From Quercus robur (lineage: Eukaryota; Streptophyta; Magnoliopsida; Fagales; Fagaceae): 64,000 bases of DNA. Each line of letters starts with the position of its first letter. Position 1 is the first letter of the stretch. The position numbers were made by a program, and so were the translations under genes. The stretch spans positions 82,295,862 through 82,359,861 of the forward strand of contig NC_065535.1 of assembly GCF_932294415.1 (NCBI RefSeq), given 5' to 3'. Positions 42,501-54,900 of this stretch are shown here, in pieces. The notes below the pieces were generated by a model. That model saw only the letters and a program-made list of their open reading frames with translations. It searched no databases and had not been told where the DNA came from.

Positions 42501-45003
42501 TAGATAGTACTATAAAGGGCACTTTATTGAGTTCAAGGTTTCTAGAAATAGGAATTGTTTCTTGCTGTTGTACACAGATGACACCTATCTGCTGTTTGAT
42601 CTCAATTTGTATCATTTCCATGTTTGTATTGTATATAGGGATTTTTCTGGCCTGGAGAGGGGAGGGAGGAGGGAACTGGGGGCAAATTTTAAATCTCTCT
42701 TGGTCAACATGAAGGATCATTGATGTGTTGGTTTTAGGGTATTGTAGATTGGTTTAGGAAGTATTTAAAAAAGGTTTTGGAGTATTTTTTATCCCTGCCC
42801 TCCCTTGCGGGTGGCTCCAGGATGGGGTTTGGTCTTATGATTAACATGTGGCTTCTGTAAAGACTGCAGTCTATGCATGATTGCAGAGGAAATAGTGTAA
42901 GTAATAGATGAGAAGGAAAAATGAATATGTGGAACACACACACACAGAGGGAGAGAGAGAGAGATATCTTAGCAATTATGCCAGGTAAAGAAATTAATAA
43001 TAATAATAATAATAACCCTTACTAGTTACTACTTCACTATAACAGTAAAATGAACCATACCTGCTGTTGGTTACCTGCTATGTTAACACTATTAATTTGC
43101 TAGTTGCTGCTGCACCACTTTAGGACTTGACAAAGGTAATTTATGCTGACTACCTAACTAAAAATTACAGAGTATGAAGCCAGATTGACTATATTATGAC
43201 CATTTCATACAAAGAATATCCTGTATAAATGAAGGAAGAATGGGCCGCACTAGTTGTTGATGTGATGATACTTGGCCAAATTCAATATTGATGTTAGATC
43301 TTGATTGTTTGGCTATCTGGTACAGTTGAAAAGGGAATTAGAAACTTTCCTTTAACAGGTTAGGCCTTAAACACCTCCATCAGTGATAGTATCTGACTTT
43401 TAAGTTGTATTTTAAACTTGTTCCATCACTTTTTTACTGTATTGGAGATTTTATTATGCCCATACTTTGCATTCTTTTTTGAATTATATGTTAGTGGATG
43501 CTGTCTTTTTGTTTCCATCATCCCATTGTTATTTGGTAATTTCACTTGAACTAAACTTTGCTACTTTCATAGCCATTGGATGGCCATGCAGGAGTGCCAT
43601 CTGAATCTGCCCAGTGTTCTGCACCTGTGAACAAGACCAGTGCTCCCTGTTACTTTTACTTCAACGGTTTCTGCAATAAAGGTGATAGATGCTCTTTTAT
43701 GCATGGGTCTGATGGTAATGCACCTGCTGGGAAATCTACAAAAACTGCCTCTGCAAGCACTGATGCACCTTTCGTAGAAAAAAAAATATCTGCAGGAAAT
43801 GAGACACAGTTGGCACAAACAGAAACACATCTGAATCCATCTGAAAGTGTCCCTAAGGTAGCTATCAATTTGAATTCTGAGTTCAAGGAGGGACTTGAGG
43901 AACCAGTACCTAACAATGTTTCCCAGCAATGTGCCTCTCCGCAGATTGCTGTTTGTGGGTATGATGAAGCTCCTGCGATTAGATCAGAGTCCTTGCTTAT
44001 AGCAGATGGTTTTATTCAAAGCAGATCTCATTTTGAGGCAGATCAGAGTTCAGAGGAGCAAGTGGAAGATGATATTGAGCCAGAGGAGCGGTGGGAATCA
44101 TCCCCTGGCTTTGATGTTCTTGTGGGTGATAAATCAGAGAATTTGGGTTATGATGATGATGCAGAATATTTGCTGGACCTTGATAGGGAACAAAGAGAGT
44201 TGAGTAGCCACTTCTTGGGTTATGATTTTGAAGATCCAGTTATGTATGATCCCACACACCCTGATTTGAAACATTATGAACGTGATATCGATGATGGTTA
44301 TGATCCAGATGACAAGCATCTTTTCAATAATGTTAGAAGAGATCCTGGTCATTCAAGAGACAGCATGTTGGATTCTATATTGTTCCGGAAAAGGAAACAT
44401 GTGCCAATGGAGCTGACAGTTGGTGACCATAATGGCATGGATCTTCGAGACCATTTGAGAAGACGCAGGGTGACTGATGGTTGTCCAATTACTGGCTTAT
44501 CAAGAAGGCGTGGCTCATCTCGTCTAATTGGTCGCAGCCAGGAAAGGCCTCGCAGGCATGGAATGGGTCAGCGTCTTCATGGAAGAATGGCATCAGAAGT
44601 GGGAATGAGTACTATTGAATCAGTCAAGAATGGAACTTTTTCACATGGTGCCACTGCCAACCAGCGTGGCTTGCTGAGGCGCTCACAACAACATAGGTCA
44701 AAGAAGGTTAGCAGGAAAAAAATTCTCTCTAAACATCCCTTCTCAAGTGAAGTTACAAGGAAACCAGTTACAAGAGAGAGGAGATCAACTCAGGAGTTGA
44801 CTACGTTTACAGGACCCAAGACCCTTGCCCAGATTAAAGAAGAGAAGAAAAAAGTTGAAGAAAATGGGGTTTGCATTTGGAAAGTAGGGCATTCAAGCAG
44901 AACTACATCAACTGACTTCCAGGCTCCCAAACCCTTGAGTGAAATCCTCAAGGACAAAAGGAAGCTGGATTTTGTGAGGGACAGTGATAGTAGTGGCTAC
45001 TAA
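39541..45003 (+). CDS. C3H17: CCCH zinc-finger protein, Arabidopsis C3H17-like
   Basis: Three coding exons: 39541-39612, 40796-40906 and 43573-45003, all phase 0, 537 residues. Three CCCH fingers lie in the N-terminal ~100 residues: C-X9-C-X5-C-X3-H (CVYFLASPLTCKKGADCEYRH region), C-X7-C-X4-C-X3-H (CWYWLSGDCVNPTCAFRH) and C-X7-C-X5-C-X3-H (CYFYFNGFCNKGDRCSFMH). The exon boundaries fall within and just after the first two fingers. The rest is acidic then Arg/Ser-rich and ends with a conserved GPKTLAQIKEEKKKVEENG and LSEILKDKRKLDF, as in the plant C3H17 (At2g02160) family. CCCH proteins usually bind RNA, and some plant members act in transcription; the role here is inferred from family only. 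Intron 2 (2.7 kb) holds a LINE fragment. No lesion. Confidence 0.9.
40100..40239. mobile_element. MITE in intron 1 of the CCCH gene
   Basis: Terminal inverted repeats GGGCCCGTTTGGTA and TACCAAACAGCCCC (imperfect) with TTTAAACAAC...GTTGTTTAAA inside, about 140 bp. hAT-like by terminus; no clear target duplication. Confidence 0.6.
40320..40650 (+). mobile_element. Two tandem SINE-like copies in intron 1
   Basis: Two ~165-bp units (from about 40326 and 40491). Each contains GAAGGTAATAGTTTATGATGG, a Pol III B-box-like GAGTTCGAACCCTG (GAGTTTGAACCCTG in the first) and an ending CATGTGTTRGGGGAGTGTTCAAATAAT. tRNA-derived by motif; origin of the tandem state unknown. Confidence 0.6.
41581..41925 (-). 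mobile_element. 5'-truncated LINE in intron 2 of the CCCH gene
   Basis: The minus strand encodes a LINE C-terminal tail (CLMWFVWKEQNRRTFEDMERS; 41703-41915). A 3' UTR with AATAAAG and a short A tail (TATCAAAAAAAG) follows, ending near 41581. Opposite to host transcription. Related to the piece at 27128-27461. Confidence 0.75.
42940..43016. repeat. (CA)n(GA)n and (AAT)n microsatellites in intron 2
   Basis: ACACACACAC passes into GAGAGA runs (42938-42963), and an AAT run lies at about 42993-43014. Confidence 0.85.
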
Positions 45004-45710
45004 AAAAAAAATCCAGTTAGGCTTAGTGGAATCTCAATCATTTAGTAATGAGTAGTAATTTTACAGATGATGACGATGATAAAAATTAGTCTGAGAAGGA
45101 GATGAGGACCTTAGCATAATTTTGCGATGTTTGGATGTGCAGGATCGTGTTTTTACATACTAGATAAAGGTACTTTTTCTTTCCGGTAAATGAGGACCTT
45201 GAGGAGATGCGTATGCATTTGTTTTCAAATCTCTTCTGTGACCCCCAACCGTTGGTAATCACTGAAAGCTGAACTTAGAGGCTAAAGCGGGCTATTGGCT
45301 GGCTTCTGCTTGTACACCTTTTAACAAAAATCTTATGTTACTGTTATCAAGCTTGTCTTGATTTCTTGTACAGAGGTGCTGATTAACTCACAAATTGATT
45401 GTTGCATTTGTGTGTGGAAAAGATGATTTTTAACCACTGTTACTGTCTCCATTTGGTTGCGTAACAACGACATTTTCATCTTATAGTTTGACTCACCGTA
45501 GGAATCAAATCTCTCCAACTTCTCTTTCAATTTGCTTAATGTGCTTTGTGTGCATCTTTCATCAGTTATTTGTGATTCAAATTTTCCTCGAATTTGCTAG
45601 TAGTTAATTGACAAATGCAATATTAATTGACAAATGAGGATTAAGATTATTGATTATTGAGCAATATTAGTAGTTTGTCTAGCTTAAGATTAAGATTATT
45701 CCATTCTCAA

Positions 45711-45744
<34 letters not shown>

Positions 45745-45882
45745 TATATTAAGATTATTGAGCCATAAGGTAGTTTTTTATTATTAAATGATTCGAGATG
45801 GAGCAGTCATTTGCGGTTTATCACCGAAAGATAAATGATAACTAAAATGAGGATTACTACTACTATCTGATTCTCATCCAAA

Positions 45883-45914
<32 letters not shown>

Positions 45915-47064
45915 AATTAGGAATATTAGTCATTTACTAGCAACATTACTCATTTGCCTTGATACCTTATGGGTCAATTAACTACAAATGCAATATTAGT
46001 AGTTCTCTCGAATGACTGCTATATTTGTTTATTTATTTTGGCATCAGGCATATACCTTACGCCTGCTATATTTGTTTAGTTCTCTTTTTTATTTTATTTA
46101 GGTTTTTTCCTGTCTACATAAGAAAGCTCTATTCCAAAAAGGCCGAACAAAAGAGGTAATGTACAGCTATCCAAAAAGAAAAAAAGAAAAAGGTAACGTG
46201 CAAATACAACATGTTAAATACAACCATCTAAATCCAAGTTTAAGCCTGGATATCTTCATCAAACTCCACTCCACTCCGTTTACGGGCATCCAATCAACCA
46301 ACCTCAATCCGTTTGTACCCTTCTGACTCGAATAGTAAAATTACTGTAATTTTTTACCTGTTTAACATTGTTGTTACTATATCTGCAAAGCAAGGCAACA
46401 ATAAGCACCGGTTATCAACCATTCCATTATTTTAAAAATTAGCATGCCTGATTTACTTTTTCTAGCCCTTCACATTATTCGCTTGCCAAATGCGGCATGA
46501 CTCATGTACAGGAACCATTAAGGATATAATCAACTAAATTGAGGTCTGTGATGTCCAATTTCAAACTTATCTAGACTCAATAAATTGAAACCCAAACCGC
46601 TCTTTACCCTTTGGCCATTTTCATATGCTTACCAAATCAGACCATTTAGCATTAGAATTTGGCCATCTTCATTAGCTTGCTCCATAGAGCAGATCCCTGA
46701 GTTATCTCCAATTTCATCATAAATGGCAAGAAAATCCCCAAGCCATTGGATAATTTCTTGCTAGTTATTGTGAAAGACATTGGTAAATTGTAACTTACCC
46801 ACAAGTCAACAAAAGCCTATATTACTGCAGATATTTAGGGAAAATAAAAAGGGGATTCTCTAATTTGTCATTCTTTACCTCATACATAGATCCTATCCAA
46901 TTATCTCTCCTCTTTTATTCTTTATTTGTCATTTTCCTTTGTCCCTCCTTATAAACAAGAAAAAGTCTTTAAACACCATTTATAGCTAGTTGCACTTTCA
47001 TATCATATTTACATCCACCAAAGAACCATCTAGGTTCTAAACCATCTCACACAAACACACAGAG
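45004..47064. other. Intergenic between the CCCH gene and the small MASS-like gene
   Basis: Starts with the CCCH 3' UTR. Two A-run/(TA)n tracts lie at 45710-45749 and 45880-45914, each preceded by an ATTCTCA(T)C-type sequence and possibly tails of small retroelements. The rest is A/T-rich with no ORF. TTATAAAC (46949-46956), about 110 bp before the ATG at 47065, is a plausible TATA box for the next gene. Confidence 0.6.
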
Positions 47065-47427
47065 ATGGCTGGGTTGCAAAGGTCTACAACATCCTTTAGA
47101 AGACAAGGGTCCTCAGGCTTGGTCTGGAATGACCGGTTTATATCAGGGGACTTGAACAAAATGAGGACTACTCAACAAAAACAACAACAAGAGGTCGCGG
47201 AATTTAGAGAGCTGAGGCCATCCCGGAGTGTAGGGTCAATTGGTTTAATGGAACGTAGGCCATCCACAACCACAAAAGGACATGCATATCGGAAGGATAA
47301 GGTTGTTTCAACACCAAACAAGGACCCGCCTTCTCCGAAGTTTGCAGGTTGTGGCTTTTGTGGTGCCATATTTGGAAAACAAGAGATTTCTCATCAGCCA
47401 AAATCAAACAAGCATAGGGCAAAGTGA
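47065..47427 (+). CDS. MAPK-substrate-type small protein (MASS / At1g80180-like)
   Basis: Single exon, 120 residues, complete from ATG to TGA. The N-terminal MAGLQRSTTSFRRQGSSGLVW matches the conserved start of the plant MASS family (MAPK substrates in the stomatal lineage, for example At1g80180), from memory. The protein is basic and probably disordered. A RELRPSRSVGSIGLMERR motif lies in the middle. A PPSPK motif (about residue 93), a proline-directed site suited to a MAP kinase, precedes a short FAGCGFCGAIFG segment. In Arabidopsis these proteins bind MAP kinases at the plasma membrane and influence stomatal patterning; that role is family knowledge. Neighbouring LTRs begin about 1.6 kb downstream. 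Confidence 0.82.
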   Translation: MAGLQRSTTSFRRQGSSGLVWNDRFISGDLNKMRTTQQKQQQEVAEFRELRPSRSVGSIGLMERRPSTTTKGHAYRKDKVVSTPNKDPPSPKFAGCGFCGAIFGKQEISHQPKSNKHRAK

Positions 47428-48479
47428 ACTTGTAAGGGATTATTGCATGGGTGCTTTTCCAAATTTTTTGTTTGGTGTTGTGTAATTGTTATGTTTATGT
47501 ATAGTACTAGTTGAAATACATTGATTACAACAAAAACTGAGTCATAAGAATTAAGAAAGCACAAAACCAAACATGTCTGTGTGTTTGTTTTCTTTGTTGT
47601 TCCCCCCAGATTTTGATGGAAAACTTTTCTCTATGGCTGTTTGAAAGTCTTTATCCTGTGCTTGTGTGGAATGTTTGTTATGAATGATGCACCCCGAATG
47701 GTATATGCCTCCGAAAACTGTGGGATTTTGAGTATTGCAATCTCATTTATTCTTAAAAGATGGCCGTTTCTCACCAGAATTTTACTTGTTTTGCTTGAAG
47801 AACTCGATGCACAACCCATCCTTTCTCTCTCTTCTCATGGTATATGGTGAATGAATCCAATGACTGTTACATGAGATTGAGCTGTTCAAAATAAGTAATA
47901 AAATTCTAACAGCTTGCACTGCGACGTAACCAAAGTCGTCGTCTTCTTTTTTTTTATTGCTTGACCTATTTTTTATCGCCTAACACTTCCAAGAAGATGA
48001 GCTGCTAGCCATTATCTCCTATGTACGCACCGCTGCTATAATAAGATATTTTAGATTGAAGTCTTGTGTATGTATATATTGGATAGAATTTTGTATATTA
48101 ATATTAATAATTTCTTTCTTTCTTTCTCTTTTTTTTTTTTTTTGAGAAAACATTAGTAGTTATCAAAGGCCATTAGGTCTTATTTTAAACTTTTGATGTC
48201 TACCTTTGTTGCATGATTTTAGGGATGACAATTGGGCGAAGTGGGCTGAAAGATGCATGGGATCTATACTTCCGTTTGTCTTATTCTATCCCCACCCCAT
48301 GCCACATAGCAGGACAAACTAACTTGCCCCAACTACACCCCTTGGAGCTTCATGTGGATCTGCCCATTGGGGTTTTGCCTTGCTTGCAAAACTCTATTTT
48401 GTGTTCATCTTTCACACCCCGCCCCACACCTATTATATACTCTCACGCCCCAATGTGTTTGTCTTCTATTTCATTTTGG
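47428..48479. other. 3' flank of the MASS-like gene
   Basis: A/T-rich with poly(T) at 48128-48143. Short ORFs at 47641-47850 and 48213-48524 lack coding features; the latter lies in CCCCAC-rich repeat-like sequence. Confidence 0.55.
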
Positions 48480-48795
48480 GATGTCCCAAAATATTGTCCT
48501 GTTTCTAAAAATAAAAATCATTAATTTACTAATGTTCCTATTATACCCCTATTTTATTTTCAAAACTATTTGAAAAGAAAACTAACAAATATTTAAAAAA
48601 TCAATCTAATTGGAACACCTTTTTAGTTGCCTCATTAAAAATGACTCTTTTTATTTTAAAAAAACTAATAAAGTTATTTAAGGGTAGTTTTGTAAACTTA
48701 TACATTTTAATGAGGTAGACAAGACAATAAATGATGATCCCTTAAAAAGTTTTTCTTTTCAAACAGGACAATCAAATTGGGATGGATGGAGTATA
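48480..48795. mobile_element. Stowaway-like MITE
   Basis: About 315 bp, A/T-rich. The left end GTCCCAAAATATTGTCCTGTTT faces the right end AAACAGGACAATCAAATTGGGAT in inverted orientation. The ends resemble the GGACGGAGGGAGTA-type plant MITE family, here diverged. No ORF. Confidence 0.6.
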
Positions 48796-49000
48796 TTTTT
48801 TAATAAAACATGTTTCATTGATATAAATATGCTTGATATTATAATTAAATATGCATTAAATCGAACTAATTTTTAGTAAAGACTTAATAATATTATTATC
48901 CAAAGTATCATAATAAAATAAAAGTCTTAAAATGTATGCATTTAAATACTTAGTAATACAAATTAAGTTTTTAACACTAAAAGAGCAAGGTAGGGGTCCA

Positions 49001-49561
49001 ATGTGTGGAAAATATTTTGATGTGCAACGAGAATTCGCTAAGTCATCTCCCGTCCATATGCGTCGTCCAAAGGATAGGTAAGTCTTTGCTAACTCGTCCG
49101 TCTGTCCTTAAGGACAGACGAGCTCACTATCGCCCGTCTCTCCTGGAGGACGGACGAGATTTTTAGCATTCGTCCGTCCTTTACAGACGGACGAGCTTGC
49201 CACCATCTCCTCGTCCACTAAGGACAAGGGAGGACTTCTCCGCCAAGTGGAAGAACGAACCGTCGCCAGTCAAGGCCAACCGTTGTGAAATACAAACTTC
49301 TACATCAGTTACTTCCGAGCCTGTTGGATTCCTCAACTGTAGGAGCGGTTACTAAACAAGTAACCGCTTCCCGCATACTATATAAGCACACGCCAATGAA
49401 TGAGTAAGGCATTCGGTTTTGGAGAAACTAAGTTTACATTCTTTCAGTCAGAGACTAACTTCACCATCGGAGGGTTCTTGGCCGGCTCCACCGGTCTCCT
49501 CTGAGTTTTTACTTGTTTTCTTAGGATTCAGTTGCAAGTTTACCAAGGCCCGGCATTTTCA
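49001..49561 (+). mobile_element. Solo LTR of a gypsy element
   Basis: 561 bp flanked by GTCCA on both sides (48996-49000, 49562-49566). It begins ATGTGTGG (one base before the usual TG) and ends TTTTCA. A promoter-like CTATATAAGC lies at 49378-49387. A CATCGGAGGGTTCTTGGCCGGC motif region (from about 49464) is familiar from gypsy LTRs. No PBS or internal sequence follows. The G/C-rich left part has repeated CGTCCGTC/GACGGACGAG inverted blocks (49090-49215). Confidence 0.65.
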
Positions 49562-49566
49562 GTCCA

Positions 49567-49949
49567 CTGATATCCCAGAGTTCATCATATTTTGCCCCAA
49601 CCCCAGCCCACCATCTTTGCATGACAGGAAAAAGTTGCCATCACTACATGATAACATCATATTTTATCTTGTCCCAAAATGTATGTTTTTAAGGGTTGTT
49701 ACTATAGCTGGGTTGCAAATTATTTTAGATATAGCAACCTAGTTGGGGCTTGTTTTTATAGATTTGGTAGGTAAAATAGCAATTTGGGGGGTTTTACACC
49801 CCCAATGCTAATGCTCTAATCATTGCAAACATGTGTTTATTTGAATAATTGTATTGTCACGTTGGACATTCTTATTAAATTACAAAATTATGAGCCATAA
49901 CCTCTCATCTTCTCCTACTCTAGTATTTCTTTCCTTCCCAAAATGGACT
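49567..49949. other. Short spacer with MITE-like sequence
   Basis: Between the two solo LTRs. The part ending GGTTTTACACCCCCAATGCTAATGCTC (to about 49817) resembles one terminus of a common plant MITE; its partner is not clear. The last five bases (49945-49949, GGACT) are the target duplication of the next element. Confidence 0.5.
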
Positions 49950-51963
49950 TGTGGTGGGCCTCTTTCGTGACTGTAGGCTGGGCTACCTCTTGCCACGCTA
50001 TGGCCCAATGGTTTTGGGTAGGAGAGTTAGAACCGGCTTGACTGCAACACACCCCAAATCGGCTTGTACACAAACTAAGGCCCCTTTGCTAAAACTTTGG
50101 CCACGTGCCCATGGTAGAGAGAACTGTTACAAAACAATTATGGTAGACAGGTGTAATACAACAACAACAAAAGGAAATATGCTCACTGTCAGACAGAAAA
50201 CAAGAAATGCTAAATGAAATAAAGGAAGGAGCAATGCAGCAATATAAATGCAATACAAGTAAGATGATAATAATAAAGAAAGAGAAATAACACCGATGCT
50301 TAATCAATAAGAAAAAGAAAAAAGAAAAAAAAAAAGAATGGTCAGTCTACCATGCTTGATTGTCTTACAGAGTTAAGTTCAAGAAGGGAACTACTCTTCA
50401 ATACGGGTAACCTCACAGAGGGATTCCGCCACGGAAATTACCCACTTTGAGAGAATGGGCTTAAATGGCTTATCCTTAAATTTCTTAATCCTTAGTAGAG
50501 GGTAGGCTTTTAGAGGGAGAGAAGGAATTAGCCTATTGGTGCATGCCTACTATCATACTCTTGCACACTTTCTGTTTTTCTCTCTAACTCTTTTTCCTTT
50601 CTAAGTTTTTCTACTCTATTTTTACTTTCCTCTTCTGTTGTTCTCTGTGGTGTTGTTATGTTGTGTTCTCCCTTTTTGTTGTGCACGGCTGAGGCCCCTT
50701 TTATACTGCCTATTGTGATGGGTTTTTACTATTTTACCCCTTAATCGCTTTTGTCTTAGTGTGGGTGTCCTCCCAGACCACCCACTGGTCTGTCAACTGC
50801 CCAGCCACCACCACTTACTTATGCTGGCCGTGCCACATCCCATTCCCAAACAAATAGTCTTATTTTGTTTGCTTGTCCACCGTGGCATTCCCATCTGGAT
50901 AAGGGTGGACATTCTCTTTCACTACCCCTCATGGCATGCACCTAGTGATTCCAATTCATCTTTCCCTCTTTTGGATGGTATGTCATCCCAGCAAGACATT
51001 TCCCCCAAAAGAGTTTGAGCGGGAACCCCAAAATAGGCTTCCCCCTTCTCCCCATCGCCAGACCACACCCTCTCTTACCTCTAACCTATGGCACACCACT
51101 CCTGTATTAGTTGGATACAAGTTGGTGGTACTTGAGCCTTGTCTGTGCTCCACTTCCATGTGTGTCCATGGTTTGTCTGCTGCTCATGCGTTTGCCATGA
51201 CCTGAAGGTTTGTCTGTACATTTTACTGCTCATTCTTGACCTCTTGTGGCGTGAATGGGTCTCTGAACCTTCGTTCTTTATGTCTCACTTCCTTCCTGGG
51301 CTAGGCCTTACTTGATTGTAGGGTTTTCCTTCTCTAATCCATTCTTTAACCCTTTTGCGAGTCTGTTAGCATTTCTGCTATGCCATTCTATTATTCCTGT
51401 TGTGCTATTGTTTGACCTATGCTTGTTGGGCATCTTTTGGGCTTGTTGTATGCTTTCCCTTTGCTTAATTCCAGTGGCCCAATATTATCATTGGGCTAAT
51501 ATTCATGTTGTTTAAGGTTTCCTTGTCCCATTCCATTGCTTCCAGGCTTCCTTGGCCCATTTCATCCTTTTGGGCATCCTTAGCCCATTTCAATTCTTTA
51601 TTCCCATAGGCCATTACTAAGTCTTTTGGGCTTCCCCAACCCAATTACCATATCCTTTACTCCTGGGTTTATGGGCTTTCCTACCAACCCCTTACTCACT
51701 TAATTCATTACTTCGGGCCTCTTTGACCCATCCTTGCTTGCTTTCTATTTCTCATAATACCCATGGATTTACTATTCCTTTCTCTGGGCTCCTTTGGGCC
51801 CACTTGCTTTCTTTGAGGCTCATTTACTATTTTCTAGGCCTATAACCCATTATTCCTGCCATTCGGGTTTCATGGTTTTCTTCTCAATTTACTAACTCTT
51901 TTCCTCCCGTATTGTTGGGCTTCTTCCTGTTATTGGGCCTCCTTGCCAAAGTGGGCATTAACA
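49950..51963 (-). mobile_element. 2.0-kb solo LTR
   Basis: 2014 bp, TGTGGTGGGCC...GGCATTAACA on the plus strand, flanked by a perfect GGACT duplication (49945-49949 and 51964-51968). A TATA box on the minus strand (AGTATAAAAGGGG, near 50696-50708) shows the LTR faces left. Positions about 51500-51950 hold a degenerate series of GGGC(T/C)TCCTTGGCCCATTTC-like units. No PBS, polypurine tract or coding region inside, so I read it as the product of LTR-LTR recombination. Confidence 0.8.
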
Positions 51964-51968
51964 GGACT

Positions 51969-54900
51969 CAAGCCAAAATTTGGTATGACATCTCTAAGCT
52001 GCTGCCAAGCACATCATATTTGCTTTCTTTGCACTCTGAAATCTTGAGCAACTCAAGATCAAGTAGGTAGGACTGGACTACAAACTCAAGTAAATAAGTC
52101 ATGATAAGGCATATCTCAAACTCATGAACTTAATCATGCACTGCATATAATTTGCTAAAAGTCACGGTAAACCCACATAAAACACACAAATTGATGCAGC
52201 AAATTATATGGCCTAGCTAAATTCCTTGAAGTCCTATGCCCATCCCATATGCCTAGCTACGCATTGGAGGCCTTTAATTTGGAGCTCTTATATGGCCTCA
52301 TGTAAACAAAGTGGTTCTAGATATTGATGTGCTTGCTTTTCAATTCTTTATTATATGATATTGTTCAGCTATATGCCTTTGGATGACAAAGCTTACAACT
52401 GAATTAGAAAAAGCGATGCCTAAGTTCCACTGCTGAACTAAGCAATGAGGCAAAGATATTACTGTTGAATTAAGTTAAGTTAGCAACATTCTTTATTTCT
52501 TTTGTTATGCAGCAAGTAATGCTATAATGGGTTTAGAGATTAATCTATATATTTGTTATTTACTCCCCCAATCCAACAATTTCAATATCCTTAACCAACG
52601 CCTTGATATATTTAGGCAAAAACAAATTTTGTTATTTTAGTCCATTAACTTTGATAGCGTGGTCGCTTTAGTCCCTTTTGTCCATTGTTGTAAAAAGTTT
52701 TCTTTAACTCGCTTAAAACAATGTTGTTTCACATTTTTAACCAAAAAAAAAAAGATTTTATTTATTAATTTATTTAATTAAAAAATAAAATTTTTAGCAA
52801 AATAACATAACAATTGTTCAAAGTTAATGGACTAAAATGAAAATTTTAACTTATAAAAAAAAAAAAACAATTGGTCAAATTTAATCAACTAAAATGATAA
52901 TTTTAAAGTTAGTAGACTAAAATAATTCATCAAAGTTATAGGGTGTAAAGTGTATCTTTGTTGTTTCTGTTTAGTTTTAAACTTATTTGAATGTTGTTTC
53001 TGTTTAGTTCAATTTTATGCGGTTTCTACCAGAAAAAGAAAAACTCTTTGCCATATATTTATATTTGCATTTTTTATACAATGAAATGTCTTTCTAATTG
53101 ATAAGCCTCATAACAACAGTGTTTTTCAAGTATTTCTAATTCTACTAAATTTAGAAATACTAATGTTACCTTTAAGAGCTTCTTTAAAGCCATTAATTTG
53201 TCGGCTCCGTCTTACTTCCCTTTGCACACTATCAAAAGCCAGTTTGTTGCTCAACCACAAAGTGTTTAGATTGAATCCAATCTTCATCTTTATATGTCTT
53301 GGCACTTGATGATATTAACATGTAACAAATCGAATTAATTTCGGCATCTTAAGGGTTCATTTGGTTGGGGTGAAACAAGGAGAATAGAAAATAGGGGAGA
53401 GAAAAGTGAAGAACAAACTGATTTTATGGGTGTTTAGTTGGAGAGAATGGGAGGATGGAAAATTGGAGGAGCCTTAGTGTTTTCTCTCTTAGCATACCAA
53501 AATTCTCTCTCTCTCCAATTTGAAGAGAAAATAGAGGAAAGAGAAATAATTGTAGATTGTAGTCAATGATTAAACTATTCCCTGTTTTATTTATTTATTT
53601 ATTTTTCTTTCTTAGGCGTGGACTTGCTGGTTCTTTTTTTTATTTTTTTGGGGGGGGGGGGGGGGTGGTGTTTAACTAGACTTGAATTTTTTTTTTTTTA
53701 CTTTTTTTTTCTAGGCATGATTTTTCTTTTAAAATAAATTTAGGTGATTTCCTTTTTCTTTCTTTTTTTGGTTTGTTTTCATTGGGCACTATTTTTTAAC
53801 AAGAGTATATAAGTAAATTTATATAAATTTATTTTTTTTTTCCTTTTCTCCATTTTTCCTCTCCCAATGAAACACAAATTAAGTGATTTCCTAATTTGTG
53901 ATTTCATTGGGCACTATTTTTTAACAAGAGTATATAAGTAAATTCATATAAATTTATTTTTTTTCCTTTTCTCCACTTTTCCTCTCCCAATGAAATACAA
54001 ATTTGGAAAACTAAAATCATTCCTATCATTCCACTAAAATCTTTCTCCTCCATTTTTTTGTCCTTTCACTTTTCCACTCTTCCAACTAAATAATGTTAAG
54101 TCCACTACTTTGCGCACATCAAGAGCTATCATTCAGTAGTATTGTAGTAACGTGTTACATGCATACTCAGTCAAGCCTTTTCATCTACAATGAGTTGTGA
54201 ACCTTATCCAAATTCACCTTGGATGGACCTACGGCAACGATCTTATCTACATATGAAAAGCTTTGTGCTCATATCTTCGTCGGGCAAAGCATGCTTTTAG
54301 GTTCAACATCTCCACTAAATGACATGGATTTTTAAGAGTTATAAGAGCCATAATTTCTTCTACATGGTTTAGGCTTTACGACCCACAACTTTAATGGGCC
54401 TTATGACCCACAGATTATTGGGCTTTATGACCCACAACTTTATTGGGCTATGCCATATGACCCATGGTGTTTTTTAGGGCCTAGAGGCATAATCCTTTTC
54501 AGGCTTTATGTGCTACAACCTTTCAGGCTTTGTGACAATTCTTTTTGAGTTTGTAACTAGAGAATCAGGGATGGAACCAAAATTCAAACTTAAGAAGGGC
54601 CGAAGTTCTTTATTCAAGAATTCTCAAATATTGGAATATCAATATTAGAGGTTGACAATGATGCATTATTAGCATTAGTTTTTGAATTATTTGTATTTTT
54701 TTTAAAATCAATAATAGAAATTTATGATTAAGTGCTTTGTAGCTTAATTAATACATTTTGATTTTATCAACGAAAGACTAAGGTTGAATTGATTATTTCT
54801 TCGTTCCACACTATAAAATTTTTTTAATAAAAAAATCAATTTACTTATTCTTTTCACAAAATTCTATTCCTAACATCTTCGTAATGCAATATAAATAAGG

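Noticed and set aside
47641..47850. ORF of 69 codons downstream of the MASS-like gene
   Set aside because: No recognisable motif and low coding character; more likely 3' flanking DNA.
48213..48524. ORF of 103 codons
   Set aside because: CCCCAC-rich repeat-like sequence bordering a MITE; hydrophobic translation without domain.
50761..51515. Three ORFs of 67-89 codons
   Set aside because: All inside the 2-kb solo LTR, against the LTR's orientation, with no domain.
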